Source: Kitasatospora sp. MAA19 (GTDB lineage: Bacteria; Actinomycetota; Actinomycetes; Streptomycetales; Streptomycetaceae). Taken from it: a stretch of 64,000 nt of DNA. Below the pieces are notes generated by a model. That model did no database searches. It saw nothing but the letters and a program-made list of their open reading frames with translations, and was not told where the DNA came from. The stretch spans positions 1 through 64,000 of the forward strand of contig NZ_JARXYZ010000020.1 of the NCBI RefSeq assembly GCF_029894125.1, read 5' to 3'. How positions within the stretch are numbered: position 1 is the first letter of the stretch; each line of letters opens with the position of its first letter. Below, piece by piece: positions 43,894 to 52,721 of this stretch. The translations under genes and the position numbers were made by a program.

Positions 43894-44427
43894 ATGACAT
43901 CCCCGCAGCCCGACCCGAAGCCCGACGCACACCACTCCGACCCACGCGCCGACCCACCCCGCCCGGACCCGCTGGACACCGCCCTACGGCTGGTCCGCGC
44001 CCAGGCGGCCGTGGTCAAGCAGTTCGACGCGAGCCTCAGCGGCCTGCACGGCGTGAGCCTGTCCGACTTCACCCTGCTGCTCCACCTCGGCCACGCACCC
44101 GGCGGCCGGATGCGCCGGGTCGACCTCGCCGAGGCACTCGGCCTCACCGCCTCCGGCGTGACCCGTGGGCTGGCACCCCTGGAGCGGATCGGCCTGGTGA
44201 GCCGCGAGGCGGCGGCCCGCGACGCCAGGGTCGCCTATGCGACCCTGACGCCGACCGGCCGCGAACGGCTCGCCGAGATGCTGTACACCGCCCGCCAGGC
44301 AGCCGACGACCTCTTCGCCGCCGACCAGTGGGGCGCCGACGACCTCGGCCGCCTCGGGGCCCTGCTCACCCGCCTCGGCGGCACGGCCCCCGACCAGCGC
44401 CCGGCCCCGACCCACCGCCTAGGCTGA
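43894..44427 (+). CDS. MarR family regulator
   Basis: A 177-residue regulator with a Pro/Asp-rich N-terminal leader of about 30 residues. The winged helix is LSDFTLLLHLGHAPGGRMRR, DLAEALGLTASGVTRGLAPL and RIGLVSREAAARDARVAYAT. It probably autoregulates through the dyad at its start. The TusA-like gene follows 38 bases downstream and may be co-transcribed. Confidence 0.9.
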   Translation: MTSPQPDPKPDAHHSDPRADPPRPDPLDTALRLVRAQAAVVKQFDASLSGLHGVSLSDFTLLLHLGHAPGGRMRRVDLAEALGLTASGVTRGLAPLERIGLVSREAAARDARVAYATLTPTGRERLAEMLYTARQAADDLFAADQWGADDLGRLGALLTRLGGTAPDQRPAPTHRLG

Positions 44428-44465
44428 GGCCTGCACCACCGCACCACCGCGAAGGGCAGCACCCC

Positions 44466-44795
44466 ATGAGCACCTCCCACGAGACCACCTCCCCCGAGGC
44501 AGCCCCCGACCTGACCGTCGACGGCACCGGCCTGCTCTGCGTCCAGCTGCTGCTGCGCCTGCGCGCCCGGATCGCCGACCTCCCGGCCGGCGCGGTGGTG
44601 CACATCCACACCACCGACCCCGCCGCCCCGCTCGACCTGCCCGCCTGGTGCCACCTGACCGGTCACGACTACCTCGGCCCGGTCCCGCACCCGGCCACCG
44701 ACCGCGAGGTGTACGCCCTGCGCCTCACCGCCACCGCCCGCCCGACCCGCGCCGACCGACCCTGGCACCCCGCGCCCGGCCCGGCCTCCGACTGA
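44466..44795 (+). CDS. TusA-like sulfurtransferase
   Basis: A 109-residue protein with the TusA core: LTVDGTGLLCVQLLLRLRAR (Cys25 as the sulfur-carrying residue), GAVVHIHTTDPAAPLDLPAW, CHLTGHDYLG. The usual Cys-Pro after the sulfur cysteine is Cys-Val here. TusA proteins relay sulfur for tRNA thiolation or other uses. An N-terminal leader and Pro-rich tail are added. Probably in one transcript with the MarR gene. Confidence 0.75.
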   Translation: MSTSHETTSPEAAPDLTVDGTGLLCVQLLLRLRARIADLPAGAVVHIHTTDPAAPLDLPAWCHLTGHDYLGPVPHPATDREVYALRLTATARPTRADRPWHPAPGPASD

Positions 44796-44938
44796 CCGCA
44801 CCCGGGGCGGAATTCCCGCGTGCCCGCACCCGCCGCCGGTGAACGCCGCCCCCATGACCGCGGAAGCCCCGTCTCCCGTCGACCGCCTGGTGTGCCACGA
44901 TGAAGCAATAGCCAAGCACCACAGGGAGGTTGACCGCC

Positions 44939-45391
44939 ATGGATCCGGTCCTCAGCTGCCGCTGGCACGACCAGGACGGCGAGTGGGAACTGTCCGTCAG
45001 CCGCAACGGCGGCGGCTGGGAGCTGATCGCCGCCGCGCCCCGCTGGTCCGAGTCGCTGCCGTTCGCGGGGCCGGAGGACGTCCGCCGGCTCGCCCAGGCA
45101 CTGCTGGACCTGCCCGCCGATCCGGAGCCGTACGAGTTCGCATGGGAGCTCTCCCGAACGGAGTTCGAGCGTACCGAGAAGGAGCGCACCCACTTCGCGA
45201 CCTTCGCCGTCGGACTCGACCCCGCCGACGACCACCGCCCCTACCTCGCCTACCAGTCGTACTACCACTGGGGCCAGACGACCGCACTCGGCCTGGAGGT
45301 GGTCTGCGAGGACCCGCCGGTCGACCACCTCCGCGCCCAGGCCCACGCCCTCCTCAGCGATCTCCCCGGCCCCACGTCCACCCAGCCGTAG
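44939..45391 (+). CDS. Hypothetical protein
   Basis: A 150-residue acidic protein. The ATG is preferred because GGGAGG lies nine bases upstream; the earlier TTG touches the ribosome site. Blocks: LSCRWHDQDGEWELSVSRNG, FAWELSRTEFERTEKERTHF and YLAYQSYYHWGQTTALGLEV. Not recognised. Convergent with the MerR gene, 6 bases between stops. Confidence 0.65.
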   Translation: MDPVLSCRWHDQDGEWELSVSRNGGGWELIAAAPRWSESLPFAGPEDVRRLAQALLDLPADPEPYEFAWELSRTEFERTEKERTHFATFAVGLDPADDHRPYLAYQSYYHWGQTTALGLEVVCEDPPVDHLRAQAHALLSDLPGPTSTQP

Positions 45392-45397
45392 TCCCCC

Positions 45398-46372
45398 TCA
45401 CCCGGCCGAGCGCACCGCCCGCACCGCCCAGTCCAGCACCGCCGCCGAACTCTCCGGCGCCGCCCACCCGTTGACCACCGCCAGCAGTGCCAGGTACCGC
45501 TCCCGCCGTGGATCGGCCATCGCCGCCAGCCGCTCCGCCAACCGGCCGCGCACCACAGCACCGGGCGCCGACCCCGCGTACCGCGCCGCCAACTCCCGCG
45601 CGATCCCCGCCGCCTCCCCCGACCCGGGATCGATCCCCGCCACGACCGCCGGCCCGGCCAACTCCCGTACCACCCAGGCGAGTCCGGGGCGCGGCCAGTC
45701 CGCGCCGGCCTCCGCCGCCTCGTCCTCCGCCAGCCTCCGCAGCAGGCCGCGGAACCCGTCGTCGGCCGCCAGCTCCGCCAACTCCACCCACGCCTCGACC
45801 TGTTCCGGTTCCAGGTCGTCCGTCGGCTCCGGCGTCAGCGAGCGCACGACGGCGGCGAACCGCCCGTCGGCCCGCAGACCGCCGAACGCCCCGGCCAGGA
45901 ACTCCCCGATCAGACGGTACCGTTCGTCCTCCGACAGGCGGGCCAGCTGGTGCACGAGAGTCAGCTCCTCGGGTGTCGACCCGCGCCTGGCCACCGTCCC
46001 CAGCACCGCCCGCCGCAGCCGCAGCACCCGGATCTGGACGTCCAGCGCCTCGGCGTGCGCCGCCGCGACGGCGGGCAGCGCGAGCTCGCGGTCCACCACC
46101 TGCCGGATGGCGGGCAGCCCGAGCCCGAGCTCGCGCAGGGTACGTACCAGCTCCAGGCGCGCGACCGCGTCGACGCCGTACCGCCGGTGGCCGGCCGGGT
46201 TGCGGTCGGCCGGCGACACGATCCCCTGGTCCGAGTAGAACCGGACGGTCTTGACCGTCAGCCCGCTCCGCCGCGCCAGCTCACCGATCGTGTAGAGCGG
46301 TTCGGGTCCGAGCGGTTCGGAGCCGAGCAGTTCAGACCCGAGCGGATCACAGGAGTGCGTATCGCCGTTCAT
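45398..46372 (-). CDS. MerR family regulator
   Basis: A 324-residue regulator. N-terminal repeats of LGSE/LGPE precede the MerR HTH (YTIGELARRSGLTVKTVRFY, SDQGIVSPADRNPAGHRRYG, residues about 27-66). A long helical C-terminal region follows (about 250 residues), as in effector-sensing MerR proteins of streptomycetes. Ligand unknown. The start is ATG 46372. An inverted repeat typical of MerR promoters lies just upstream. rsmB lies upstream in the same direction. Confidence 0.87.
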   Translation of the reverse strand: MNGDTHSCDPLGSELLGSEPLGPEPLYTIGELARRSGLTVKTVRFYSDQGIVSPADRNPAGHRRYGVDAVARLELVRTLRELGLGLPAIRQVVDRELALPAVAAAHAEALDVQIRVLRLRRAVLGTVARRGSTPEELTLVHQLARLSEDERYRLIGEFLAGAFGGLRADGRFAAVVRSLTPEPTDDLEPEQVEAWVELAELAADDGFRGLLRRLAEDEAAEAGADWPRPGLAWVVRELAGPAVVAGIDPGSGEAAGIARELAARYAGSAPGAVVRGRLAERLAAMADPRRERYLALLAVVNGWAAPESSAAVLDWAVRAVRSAG

Positions 46373-46389
46373 GCCCACCACCTTGGCGC

Positions 46390-46404
46390 CTCCCCCTACG
46401 GGAG
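46390..46404 (-). promoter_or_regulatory. MerR-type operator
   Basis: CTCCC and GGGAG flank CCTAC in the short gap between rsmB and the MerR start. This CTCCC-N5-GGGAG form is common for autoregulated MerR genes of streptomycetes. Confidence 0.6.
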
Positions 46405-46427
46405 ATGCAAGGCCGACAGCACGAAGG

Positions 46428-47861
46428 TCAGGCCGTCCGCCGCAGCAGCGCCAGGTACATCGCGTCCGTCCCGTGCAGGTGCGGCCAGAGCTGCACGTCC
46501 GGCCCGTCCCCGAGCGCCGGGACACCGGGCAGCAGCGGGCGCGCGTCGATCCACTCGACCCGGCCACCCTCGGCCCGCAGCACGTCGTCCACCACGGCCC
46601 GGGTCTCCGCGAGGTGCGGCGAGCAGGTCGCGTACCCGACCACCCCACCGACCCGGGTGGCCTCGATCGCCGAACGCAGCAGGTCCCGCTGGAGCGGGCC
46701 GAAGGCCGCGACGTCGGCCGGGCGGCGGCGCCAGCGCGCCTCCGGACGGCGACGCAGCGCGCCCAGGCCGGAGCACGGCACGTCGACCAGCACCCGGTCG
46801 AAGCCCCCGGAGCGCCAGGCCGGGCGGGTGCCGTCGGCGGCGATCACCGTGTACGGGCCGGGGTTGCCCTCCAGCGCCCGGGCCACCAGCCGAGCGCGGT
46901 GCGGCTGCTTCTCGCTCGCGACCAGCGCCGCGCCGCGCTCGGCGGCCAGCGCACCGAGCAGCGCGGCCTTGCCGCCGGGGCCGGCGCAGCCGTCCAGCCA
47001 GAGCCGGTCCGGGCCGTCCAGCGGCGCGGCGGCCAGGGCGAGGGCGACCAGCTGGCTGCCCTCGTCCTGCACGCCCGCCCGGTTGTCCCGCACCGCATCC
47101 AGCGAGCCCGGGTCGCCGCCTTCGGCGAGCCGCAGCGCGAACGGGGACCACCGGCCGGACTCGGCCTCAGGCAGCGCGTCGGCCAGTTCGCCGACGGTGA
47201 CCCGGCCGGGGCGCGCGACGAGGGTCACCTCGGGCCGCGCGTTGTCGGCGCGCAGCAGGTCCTCGACGTCACTGCGCCCGGAGGCGTCGGGCTGCCAGCG
47301 GCCGAGCGAGTCCCAGAGCGCGGAGACGACCCAGCGCGGGTGCGAGTGGACGACGGCGAGGTGGTCCTCGGCGTCCTTCTCGTACGGCGGGGCGACCTGC
47401 TCGATCCAGCCGTCCAGGTCGTGCGCGCTGATCCGGCGCAGGACGGCGTTGACGAACTTGGCCTTGCCGTCGCCGAGCACCACCCGGGCCAGCTCGACGG
47501 TCGCCGAGACGGCCGCGTGACTGGGGATGCGGGTGGTGAGCAGCTGGTGGGCGCCGAGCGAGAGCACGTCCAGCACCGGCGGGTCGACCTTGCTGAGCGG
47601 TCGGTCGATGCAGGCCGCGATGATCGCGTCGTAGGTGCCCTGCAGGCGCAGGGTGCCGTAGACCAGTTCGGTGGCGAGGGCGGCGTCGCGCCGGTCCATG
47701 CCCTTCTGCTCGGCCTCACGGAGCAGCGACGGCAGGATCAGGTTGGCGTACGCGTCGCGCTCGTCGACGGCGCGCAGCGCCCGGAACGCGACGATCCGGG
47801 CCGGGTCCTTCTTCGGACGGCGGTGCGGGCGGGGGGCGCGCTTGGCGCTGGGGGTGGTCAC
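46428..47861 (-). CDS. rsmB: 16S rRNA (cytosine967-C5)-methyltransferase
   Basis: A 477-residue protein with the NusB-like RNA-binding domain first (RIVAFRALRAVDERDAYANL to about 150), then the RsmB methyltransferase domain. SAM-binding motif WLDGCAGPGGKAALLG, motif IV VDVPCSGLGALRRRPE with its cysteine, and the catalytic cysteine in GYATCSPHLAETR. It makes m5C967 in 16S rRNA. GTG start after GAGG. The order def-fmt-rsmB is conserved in actinobacteria. Usual family length 430-480. Confidence 0.95.
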   Translation of the reverse strand: MTTPSAKRAPRPHRRPKKDPARIVAFRALRAVDERDAYANLILPSLLREAEQKGMDRRDAALATELVYGTLRLQGTYDAIIAACIDRPLSKVDPPVLDVLSLGAHQLLTTRIPSHAAVSATVELARVVLGDGKAKFVNAVLRRISAHDLDGWIEQVAPPYEKDAEDHLAVVHSHPRWVVSALWDSLGRWQPDASGRSDVEDLLRADNARPEVTLVARPGRVTVGELADALPEAESGRWSPFALRLAEGGDPGSLDAVRDNRAGVQDEGSQLVALALAAAPLDGPDRLWLDGCAGPGGKAALLGALAAERGAALVASEKQPHRARLVARALEGNPGPYTVIAADGTRPAWRSGGFDRVLVDVPCSGLGALRRRPEARWRRRPADVAAFGPLQRDLLRSAIEATRVGGVVGYATCSPHLAETRAVVDDVLRAEGGRVEWIDARPLLPGVPALGDGPDVQLWPHLHGTDAMYLALLRRTA

Positions 47862-47892
47862 AGGTGCCTCAAGGTGCTGCGGTGGTTATCGG

Positions 47893-47933
47893 ACGAACAG
47901 TGCAAACGAACAGTAATGATGCAGACGAACAGT
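47893..47933. repeat. Three copies of ACGAACAGT between fmt and rsmB
   Basis: Exact copies at 47893-47901, 47906-47914 and 47925-47933. On the minus strand two of them extend to TTACTGTTCGT(C/T)TGCA. They occupy almost the whole 89-base gap, upstream of rsmB, and are AT-rich for this genome. They may be a binding site or slippage repeats. Confidence 0.65.
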
Positions 47934-47950
47934 AACGCCGGCCCCGGGTC

Positions 47951-48895
47951 TCAGCCCGCGGAGCCGAAGCGCTCCCCGGTCTCCAGCCGCGCCCCGCGCG
48001 CCCAGTCGGCCGCCCGCATCTCCTTCTTCCCCTGCGGGCGGACCTCCCCGAGTTCGATCTCGTGGCTGCCCGTGCCGACCCGCACGCTGTTCTTCCCGAC
48101 CACGGCCAGTTCCCCGGGCGCCAGTGCGGCCTCCCCGGCCAGCAGCTTCACGGGCCCGGTGATCTTCAGCCGCTCGCCGCGGAACTCCGTCCACGCGCCC
48201 GGAGCCGGGGCGCAGCCGCGCACCACGCGGTCGATCCGCAGCGCGGGGTGGCTCCACTCGATCCGTGCGTCCTCGACGGTGATCTTCGGCGCGAGCGTGA
48301 CACCCTCGGCCGGCTGCGGGACGGCGTGCAGGGAGCCGTCCTCGATGCCGTCCATGGTGGCCGCGAGCAGCCGCGCGCCGGACACCGAGAGGCGGGTGAG
48401 CAGTTCGCCGCTGGTGTCGGTCGGGCGGACCTCCTCGGTGATCACGCCGTAGACCGGGCCGGAGTCCAGGCCCTGCTCGATCAGGAAGGTGGCCGCGCCG
48501 GTGACCTCGTCGCCGGCCAGCACCGTGTGCTGGACCGGGGCCGCGCCGCGCCAGGCGGGCAGCAGCGAGAAGTGCAGGTTCACCCAGCCGTGCTTGGGGA
48601 TCTCCAGGGTGCCGGGACGCAGCAGCGCGCCGTAGGCGACCACCGGGCAGCAGTCGGGGGCGAGTTCGGTGAGCCGGGCGACGAAATCCGGGTCGCTGGG
48701 CTTCGCCGGCTTGAGGACCTCGATCCCGGCCTCCTCGGCGCGCTGGGCGACGGGGCTGGCGACCAGCTTGCGCCCACGCCCGGCGGGGGCGTCGGGGCGG
48801 GTGACCACCGCGACGACCTCGTGCCGGTCGGAGGCGAGCAGGGCGTCCAGGGCGGGAACGGCGACCTCGGGGGTGCCGGCGAACACGAGGCGCAT
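47951..48895 (-). CDS. fmt: Methionyl-tRNA formyltransferase
   Basis: A 314-residue enzyme that formylates initiator Met-tRNA with 10-formyl-THF. Landmarks: [20 protein letters not shown], the catalytic [17 protein letters not shown] (Asn-His pair) and LDSGPVYG, with the OB-fold C-terminal domain. ATG 48895 is chosen over the adjacent TTG 48898 because AAAGG is better spaced. Follows def by 40 bases in one operon. Confidence 0.96.
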   Translation of the reverse strand: MRLVFAGTPEVAVPALDALLASDRHEVVAVVTRPDAPAGRGRKLVASPVAQRAEEAGIEVLKPAKPSDPDFVARLTELAPDCCPVVAYGALLRPGTLEIPKHGWVNLHFSLLPAWRGAAPVQHTVLAGDEVTGAATFLIEQGLDSGPVYGVITEEVRPTDTSGELLTRLSVSGARLLAATMDGIEDGSLHAVPQPAEGVTLAPKITVEDARIEWSHPALRIDRVVRGCAPAPGAWTEFRGERLKITGPVKLLAGEAALAPGELAVVGKNSVRVGTGSHEIELGEVRPQGKKEMRAADWARGARLETGERFGSAG

Positions 48896-48935
48896 CAAGT
48901 GCCTTTCGGTGGAGGGATGTCGGGGAGCGGGAGAG

Positions 48936-49481
48936 TCAGCGTGCGGCGCCGAAGGTGCTGTGCGGCGAGACCTTGACGACCGGCGCGGGCGCGCCGCCCC
49001 AGTCGGTGTCGCGGATCGCCTTGAGCGCGGCCTTGCGCTGCTCGCGGTCGAGCCGGTCGATGAAGATGATGCCGTCGAGGTGGTCGGTCTCGTGCTGGAT
49101 GCAGCGGGCGAGCAGCTGGGTGCCCTCCAGGGTGACCGGGTCTCCGTACATGTTGAAGCCCTTGGCGACCACGCCGTAGGCGCGCTTCGTGTCGTAGCGC
49201 AGGCCGGGCAGCGAGAGGCAGCCCTCGGGGCCTTCCTGTTCCTCCTCGGTCAGCGACAGGTCCGGGTTGATCAGGTGCCCGGTGACGCCGTCCACGTGAT
49301 ACGTGAACACCCGCAGCGAGATGCCGAGTTGAGGGGCGGCCAGGCCGGCGCCGGGGGCGTCGAGCATGGTGTCGGTGAGGTCCCGGACCAAGGTGCGCAG
49401 TTCCTTGTCGAACGTGGTCACCGGCCGGGCGGTGGACCGCAGGACGGGGTCTCCGAAGAGCCGGATCGGCTGGATCGCCAC
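48936..49481 (-). CDS. def: Peptide deformylase
   Basis: A 181-residue metallohydrolase that removes formyl from new proteins. Three motifs: [16 protein letters not shown] (metal Cys) and HETDHLDG (HExxH). GTG start ([14 protein letters not shown]) with AGGAG nine bases upstream; the longer frame before it is noise. First gene of def-fmt-rsmB. Confidence 0.96.
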   Translation of the reverse strand: MAIQPIRLFGDPVLRSTARPVTTFDKELRTLVRDLTDTMLDAPGAGLAAPQLGISLRVFTYHVDGVTGHLINPDLSLTEEEQEGPEGCLSLPGLRYDTKRAYGVVAKGFNMYGDPVTLEGTQLLARCIQHETDHLDGIIFIDRLDREQRKAALKAIRDTDWGGAPAPVVKVSPHSTFGAAR

Positions 49482-49771
49482 GGGGTACGGGCTCCTGTCC
49501 GTCGAAGGTGCGGGGCTGCGGGCGGCTACTGGTTTCCCCGCAAGTCTATGCAACGCACCGGGGCCACCGACCATGCCCTCACCCGGGCCCTCACCCGGAC
49601 GAAAAGCCCCTCCCCCACGCCCGGCACCGGCTGCTGGCATATCCCGAGTCTGCCGAGCGGCGTTACCCCGGCCCCCGCTTCGGCGTTGGTCAAGTGAGAT
49701 TGACCGGGGCCGGGCGCACGGGACACCGCGCCCCGGCCGAGCTGAACCGTACGGAAGGTGGCACGTAAGCC

Positions 49772-50398
49772 ATGGCCGAGCAGATCAACCACGACGCCCG
49801 GGCGCGGGCGAGCCTGCACCTGCTGGTGCGGGACATCGAGCGGGTGAGGCGGCAGGTCGACGCGCTGCGGACGCTCACCGCCCAGTTGGGCAACGTCTAC
49901 CGACCGCGCCGCCCCAGCACCTCGGCCGGCTTCGTGGTGTACGGGCGGGCGCCCGCGCCGACCGTGCGCCTGGCGCAGGAGCTGCGGGAGAGCGTGGAGA
50001 CCCTGGTGGCGGCGGCGGTCGAGTTCGACCGGGCGCTGGGCTTCTCCTGGGACTCGGTGGGCTCGGCCCTCGGGGTCACCAAGCAGGCCGTGCACCGCCG
50101 GTACGGGATGCGCCGCCCGACCAGCGAACTCCTCGCCGCCAGCGGCGCCGTCCCGGGCCCGAGCCGCCCGGACCGCTCCGAGGAGCTGCCCGCCGCGCCG
50201 TCCGGCGGCCTGGCGGCGACCGTCCCGGCGGCCCGCCAGGGCGGCCTGGACCGCACCAGCCTGGAGCGCAACGCCCTCGAACGCAACACCCTGGAGCGCG
50301 GCGCGGTCGACCGCAACGCCCTCGACCGCAACACCCTGGAGCGCGGCACCTCCGAGCGCACCCCGGTCGACCGCACCGGCATCCCGCTGCGCGGCTGA
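49772..50398 (+). CDS. HTH protein with 5-residue repeat tail
   Basis: A 208-residue protein between def and priA, opposite to both. Residues 1-115 are helical, with an HTH-like end ([20 protein letters not shown]). After a Pro/Ala-rich linker, residues about 160-205 repeat every five residues on the pattern x-(L/V)-(E/D)-R-(N/G/T), as in [14 protein letters not shown]. The repeats recall pentapeptide-repeat solenoids but do not fit the canonical A(D/N)LxF form. Likely a DNA-binding protein of unknown role. Confidence 0.75.
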   Translation: MAEQINHDARARASLHLLVRDIERVRRQVDALRTLTAQLGNVYRPRRPSTSAGFVVYGRAPAPTVRLAQELRESVETLVAAAVEFDRALGFSWDSVGSALGVTKQAVHRRYGMRRPTSELLAASGAVPGPSRPDRSEELPAAPSGGLAATVPAARQGGLDRTSLERNALERNTLERGAVDRNALDRNTLERGTSERTPVDRTGIPLRG

Positions 50399-50548
50399 CC
50401 GCCCTCCCGACCAGGGAAGCCGATTCCGCGCAGCACCGTCGCGGGGCCACCCGGGGCGGGGTGGCCCACTCACCCCGCCCCCGCCGCACGCACCGGCGTC
50501 ACCCGACCCCCGATCCCACCCCACCCCGGTTCCACCCGACCGCCGACC

Positions 50549-52630
50549 TCACCCGATGTCCGTCGGATCCACCCGTACCCGCACCGCCTCCGGCGTCCGC
50601 AGCGCGATCCGCGCGATCTGCGCCGCCTTGAGCGCCGCCGCCAGCGCCGCCCCCTGCCCGGGCGGCACCCGCAGCAGCGCACGTTCCTGCTCCTCCCCGC
50701 GCAGGGCGGGCGCCGGCACCGGCCCGAGCACGTCCGCCTCCTCCGGCAGCCGGATCAGCCCCAGCAGGTCGGCCACCGCCGCCGGACTCCCGCTCACCGA
50801 GGCCATCCGCGACACCGGCGGGAAGTGCAGCTGCGCCCGCTCGTCGCGCTCCAGCCCGGCGTGGCCCAGCGGGTCCCAGCGGACCAGCGCCTGCACCGGG
50901 CGCGCCGAGGGCTCGGCGACCACGACCACCGTCCCGCCCTCCTCCGCGGACCGGACCAGGGCGGCGGCCGCCAGCCACAGCCGCAGCGTCTCCTCCCCGG
51001 CCCGCAGGTCCGGCCGGCCGAGCAGCGCCCAGCCGTCCAGCAGCAGCGCGGCCCCGTACCCGGAGCCGCCCTCCACCACCGGCTCCGCGCCGGGCGTGGA
51101 GATCACCAGCGAGGGCTCGTCCGGGACGGTGGTCAGCACCGCGTCCCGCCCCGAGGTCCGCACCGGGATCCGCGGGAAGGCCTTGCCCAGCTCCTCCGCC
51201 GTGCGCCGGGCACCGACCACCTGCGCCCGCAGCCGGAACGAGCCGCACTCGGGGCAGTGCCAGTCCGCCTCCGCCTCCCCGCACCAGCCGCAGCACAGCA
51301 GGGCGTCCGCCGAGGGCGCCTCCAGCGGCCCCTCGCAGCGTCGGCACCGGGCCGGGGTCCGGCAGCGCCCGCAGGCCAGCCGGGGCACGTAGCCGCGCCG
51401 GGGCACCTGGATGAGCACCGGGTGTCCGGCGGCCAGCGACTCCCGGGCGGCCTCCCAGGCCACCGAGGGCAGCCGGGCGGCCTGTGCGGCGCCGTCGCGG
51501 TGCTGGTCCTGGTCGGTGACGGTCCGCACCCTCGGCGCGACCCGTCGTACGGTCTCCCGGTCGGCGGTCAGCGGGCGCGCCCACCCGGTGCTGACCAGTT
51601 GCGCGCCCTCCACCGTCACCGCATGCCCCCCGAGAAGCACCGCCGCGCCCTCCTCGGCGGCGCGCAGCAGCGCGACCTCGCGCACGTGCGGGTGCGGGGC
51701 GCGCGGGTCGCTGTGGCTGTTGTCGCCGTCGGACCAGACGACGACCAGCCCGAGGTCGCGCACCGGCGCGAACATGGTGGCGCGGGTGCCGATCGCGGCG
51801 TGCACCGAGCCGCGGCTCACCGCCAGCCAGCGCCGGTAGCGCTCGCGCGGGCCGAGGTCGGCCTCCAGGGCGACGTGCAGCCCCGCGCCGAGCAGTTCGG
51901 TCAGCGCCTGGTCGACCCTCGCCACCGACCGCCCGTCGGGCAGCACGACGAGCGCGCCGCGCCCGCCCGCCAGCGTGGCGGCGACGGCCCGCGCGATCTC
52001 GTACGGCCAGCCGGGGCCGGGCAGCGCCGCCCAGACGGCGCGCGGCGAGCCGCCGCCGGTCAGCGCGGCGAGGAGGTCGCGCCCGGCCGGGTAGCGCTGC
52101 CAGCCGCCGGGGGCGGGGGCCGGCGGGCGCGGGAGCGGTGGTGGCGAGGGCTCGGCCTCGGCCTTGGCGTGCCGGGGCGGGACGGCCAGCTGGAGGACGT
52201 CCGCGAGGGTGCCGGCGTAGCGGTCGGCGACGGTCCGGCAGAGCCGGAGCAGCTGGGGGGTGAGCACGGGCTCGGGTGAGAGCACCTGGGCGAGCGGGGC
52301 GAGCGGGCCGGGGAAGTCACTCTTCTCCAGCCTGGCGACGATGAACCCGTCGTGCAGCTCCCCGCCCTCGCGCTGGCCCTTCACCACGCGCGCCCCGAAG
52401 CGCACCCGTACCCGGGCCCCCGGCCGGGCCTCCTCGGCCATCGCGGCCGGCACCTCGTAGTCGAAGAACTTGTCGATGGTGAGCACGCCCTTGTCCACCA
52501 CGACCCGGGCCACCGGCAGGTGCTCGGCCCGCTTGGCGCCGCGCCACGTCCGGGGCTTGGCCCGCTTGACCGTGTCCCGGATGAACGCCAGCTGCTCCGG
52601 CTCGGCCCCGTTCTCCCCTGTGCTGCTCAT
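50549..52630 (-). CDS. priA: Probable primosomal protein N' (PriA), helicase motifs lost
   Basis: A 693-residue protein with the PriA N-terminal 3'-DNA-binding domain (VARVVVDKGVLTIDKFFDYE, ARPGARVRVRFGARVVKGQ) and the zinc-binding cysteines (CGRCRTPARCRRC, CCGWCGEAEADWHCPECGS). As in other actinobacterial PriA proteins, the Walker A lysine and the DEAH box are missing: the expected DEEH region reads VVWSDGDNSHSD. It is thought to act in replication restart without helicase activity. ATG 52630 preferred; a TTG nine bases upstream is possible. Follows metK across a terminator. Confidence 0.92.
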   Translation of the reverse strand: MSSTGENGAEPEQLAFIRDTVKRAKPRTWRGAKRAEHLPVARVVVDKGVLTIDKFFDYEVPAAMAEEARPGARVRVRFGARVVKGQREGGELHDGFIVARLEKSDFPGPLAPLAQVLSPEPVLTPQLLRLCRTVADRYAGTLADVLQLAVPPRHAKAEAEPSPPPLPRPPAPAPGGWQRYPAGRDLLAALTGGGSPRAVWAALPGPGWPYEIARAVAATLAGGRGALVVLPDGRSVARVDQALTELLGAGLHVALEADLGPRERYRRWLAVSRGSVHAAIGTRATMFAPVRDLGLVVVWSDGDNSHSDPRAPHPHVREVALLRAAEEGAAVLLGGHAVTVEGAQLVSTGWARPLTADRETVRRVAPRVRTVTDQDQHRDGAAQAARLPSVAWEAARESLAAGHPVLIQVPRRGYVPRLACGRCRTPARCRRCEGPLEAPSADALLCCGWCGEAEADWHCPECGSFRLRAQVVGARRTAEELGKAFPRIPVRTSGRDAVLTTVPDEPSLVISTPGAEPVVEGGSGYGAALLLDGWALLGRPDLRAGEETLRLWLAAAALVRSAEEGGTVVVVAEPSARPVQALVRWDPLGHAGLERDERAQLHFPPVSRMASVSGSPAAVADLLGLIRLPEEADVLGPVPAPALRGEEQERALLRVPPGQGAALAAALKAAQIARIALRTPEAVRVRVDPTDIG

Positions 52631-52672
52631 CGCTCCCAAGTACTACCAGGTCACACCGACACCACGCACAGA

Positions 52673-52704
52673 GCGGCGCCCGCCCCACCAGGGACGGGCG
52701 CCGC
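52673..52704 (-). terminator. metK terminator
   Basis: A perfect 10-base stem (GCGGCGCCCG with CGGGCGCCGC) around a 12-base loop, 18 bases past the metK stop. Confidence 0.8.
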
Positions 52705-52721
52705 CTGCACGCGTGCGGGGG

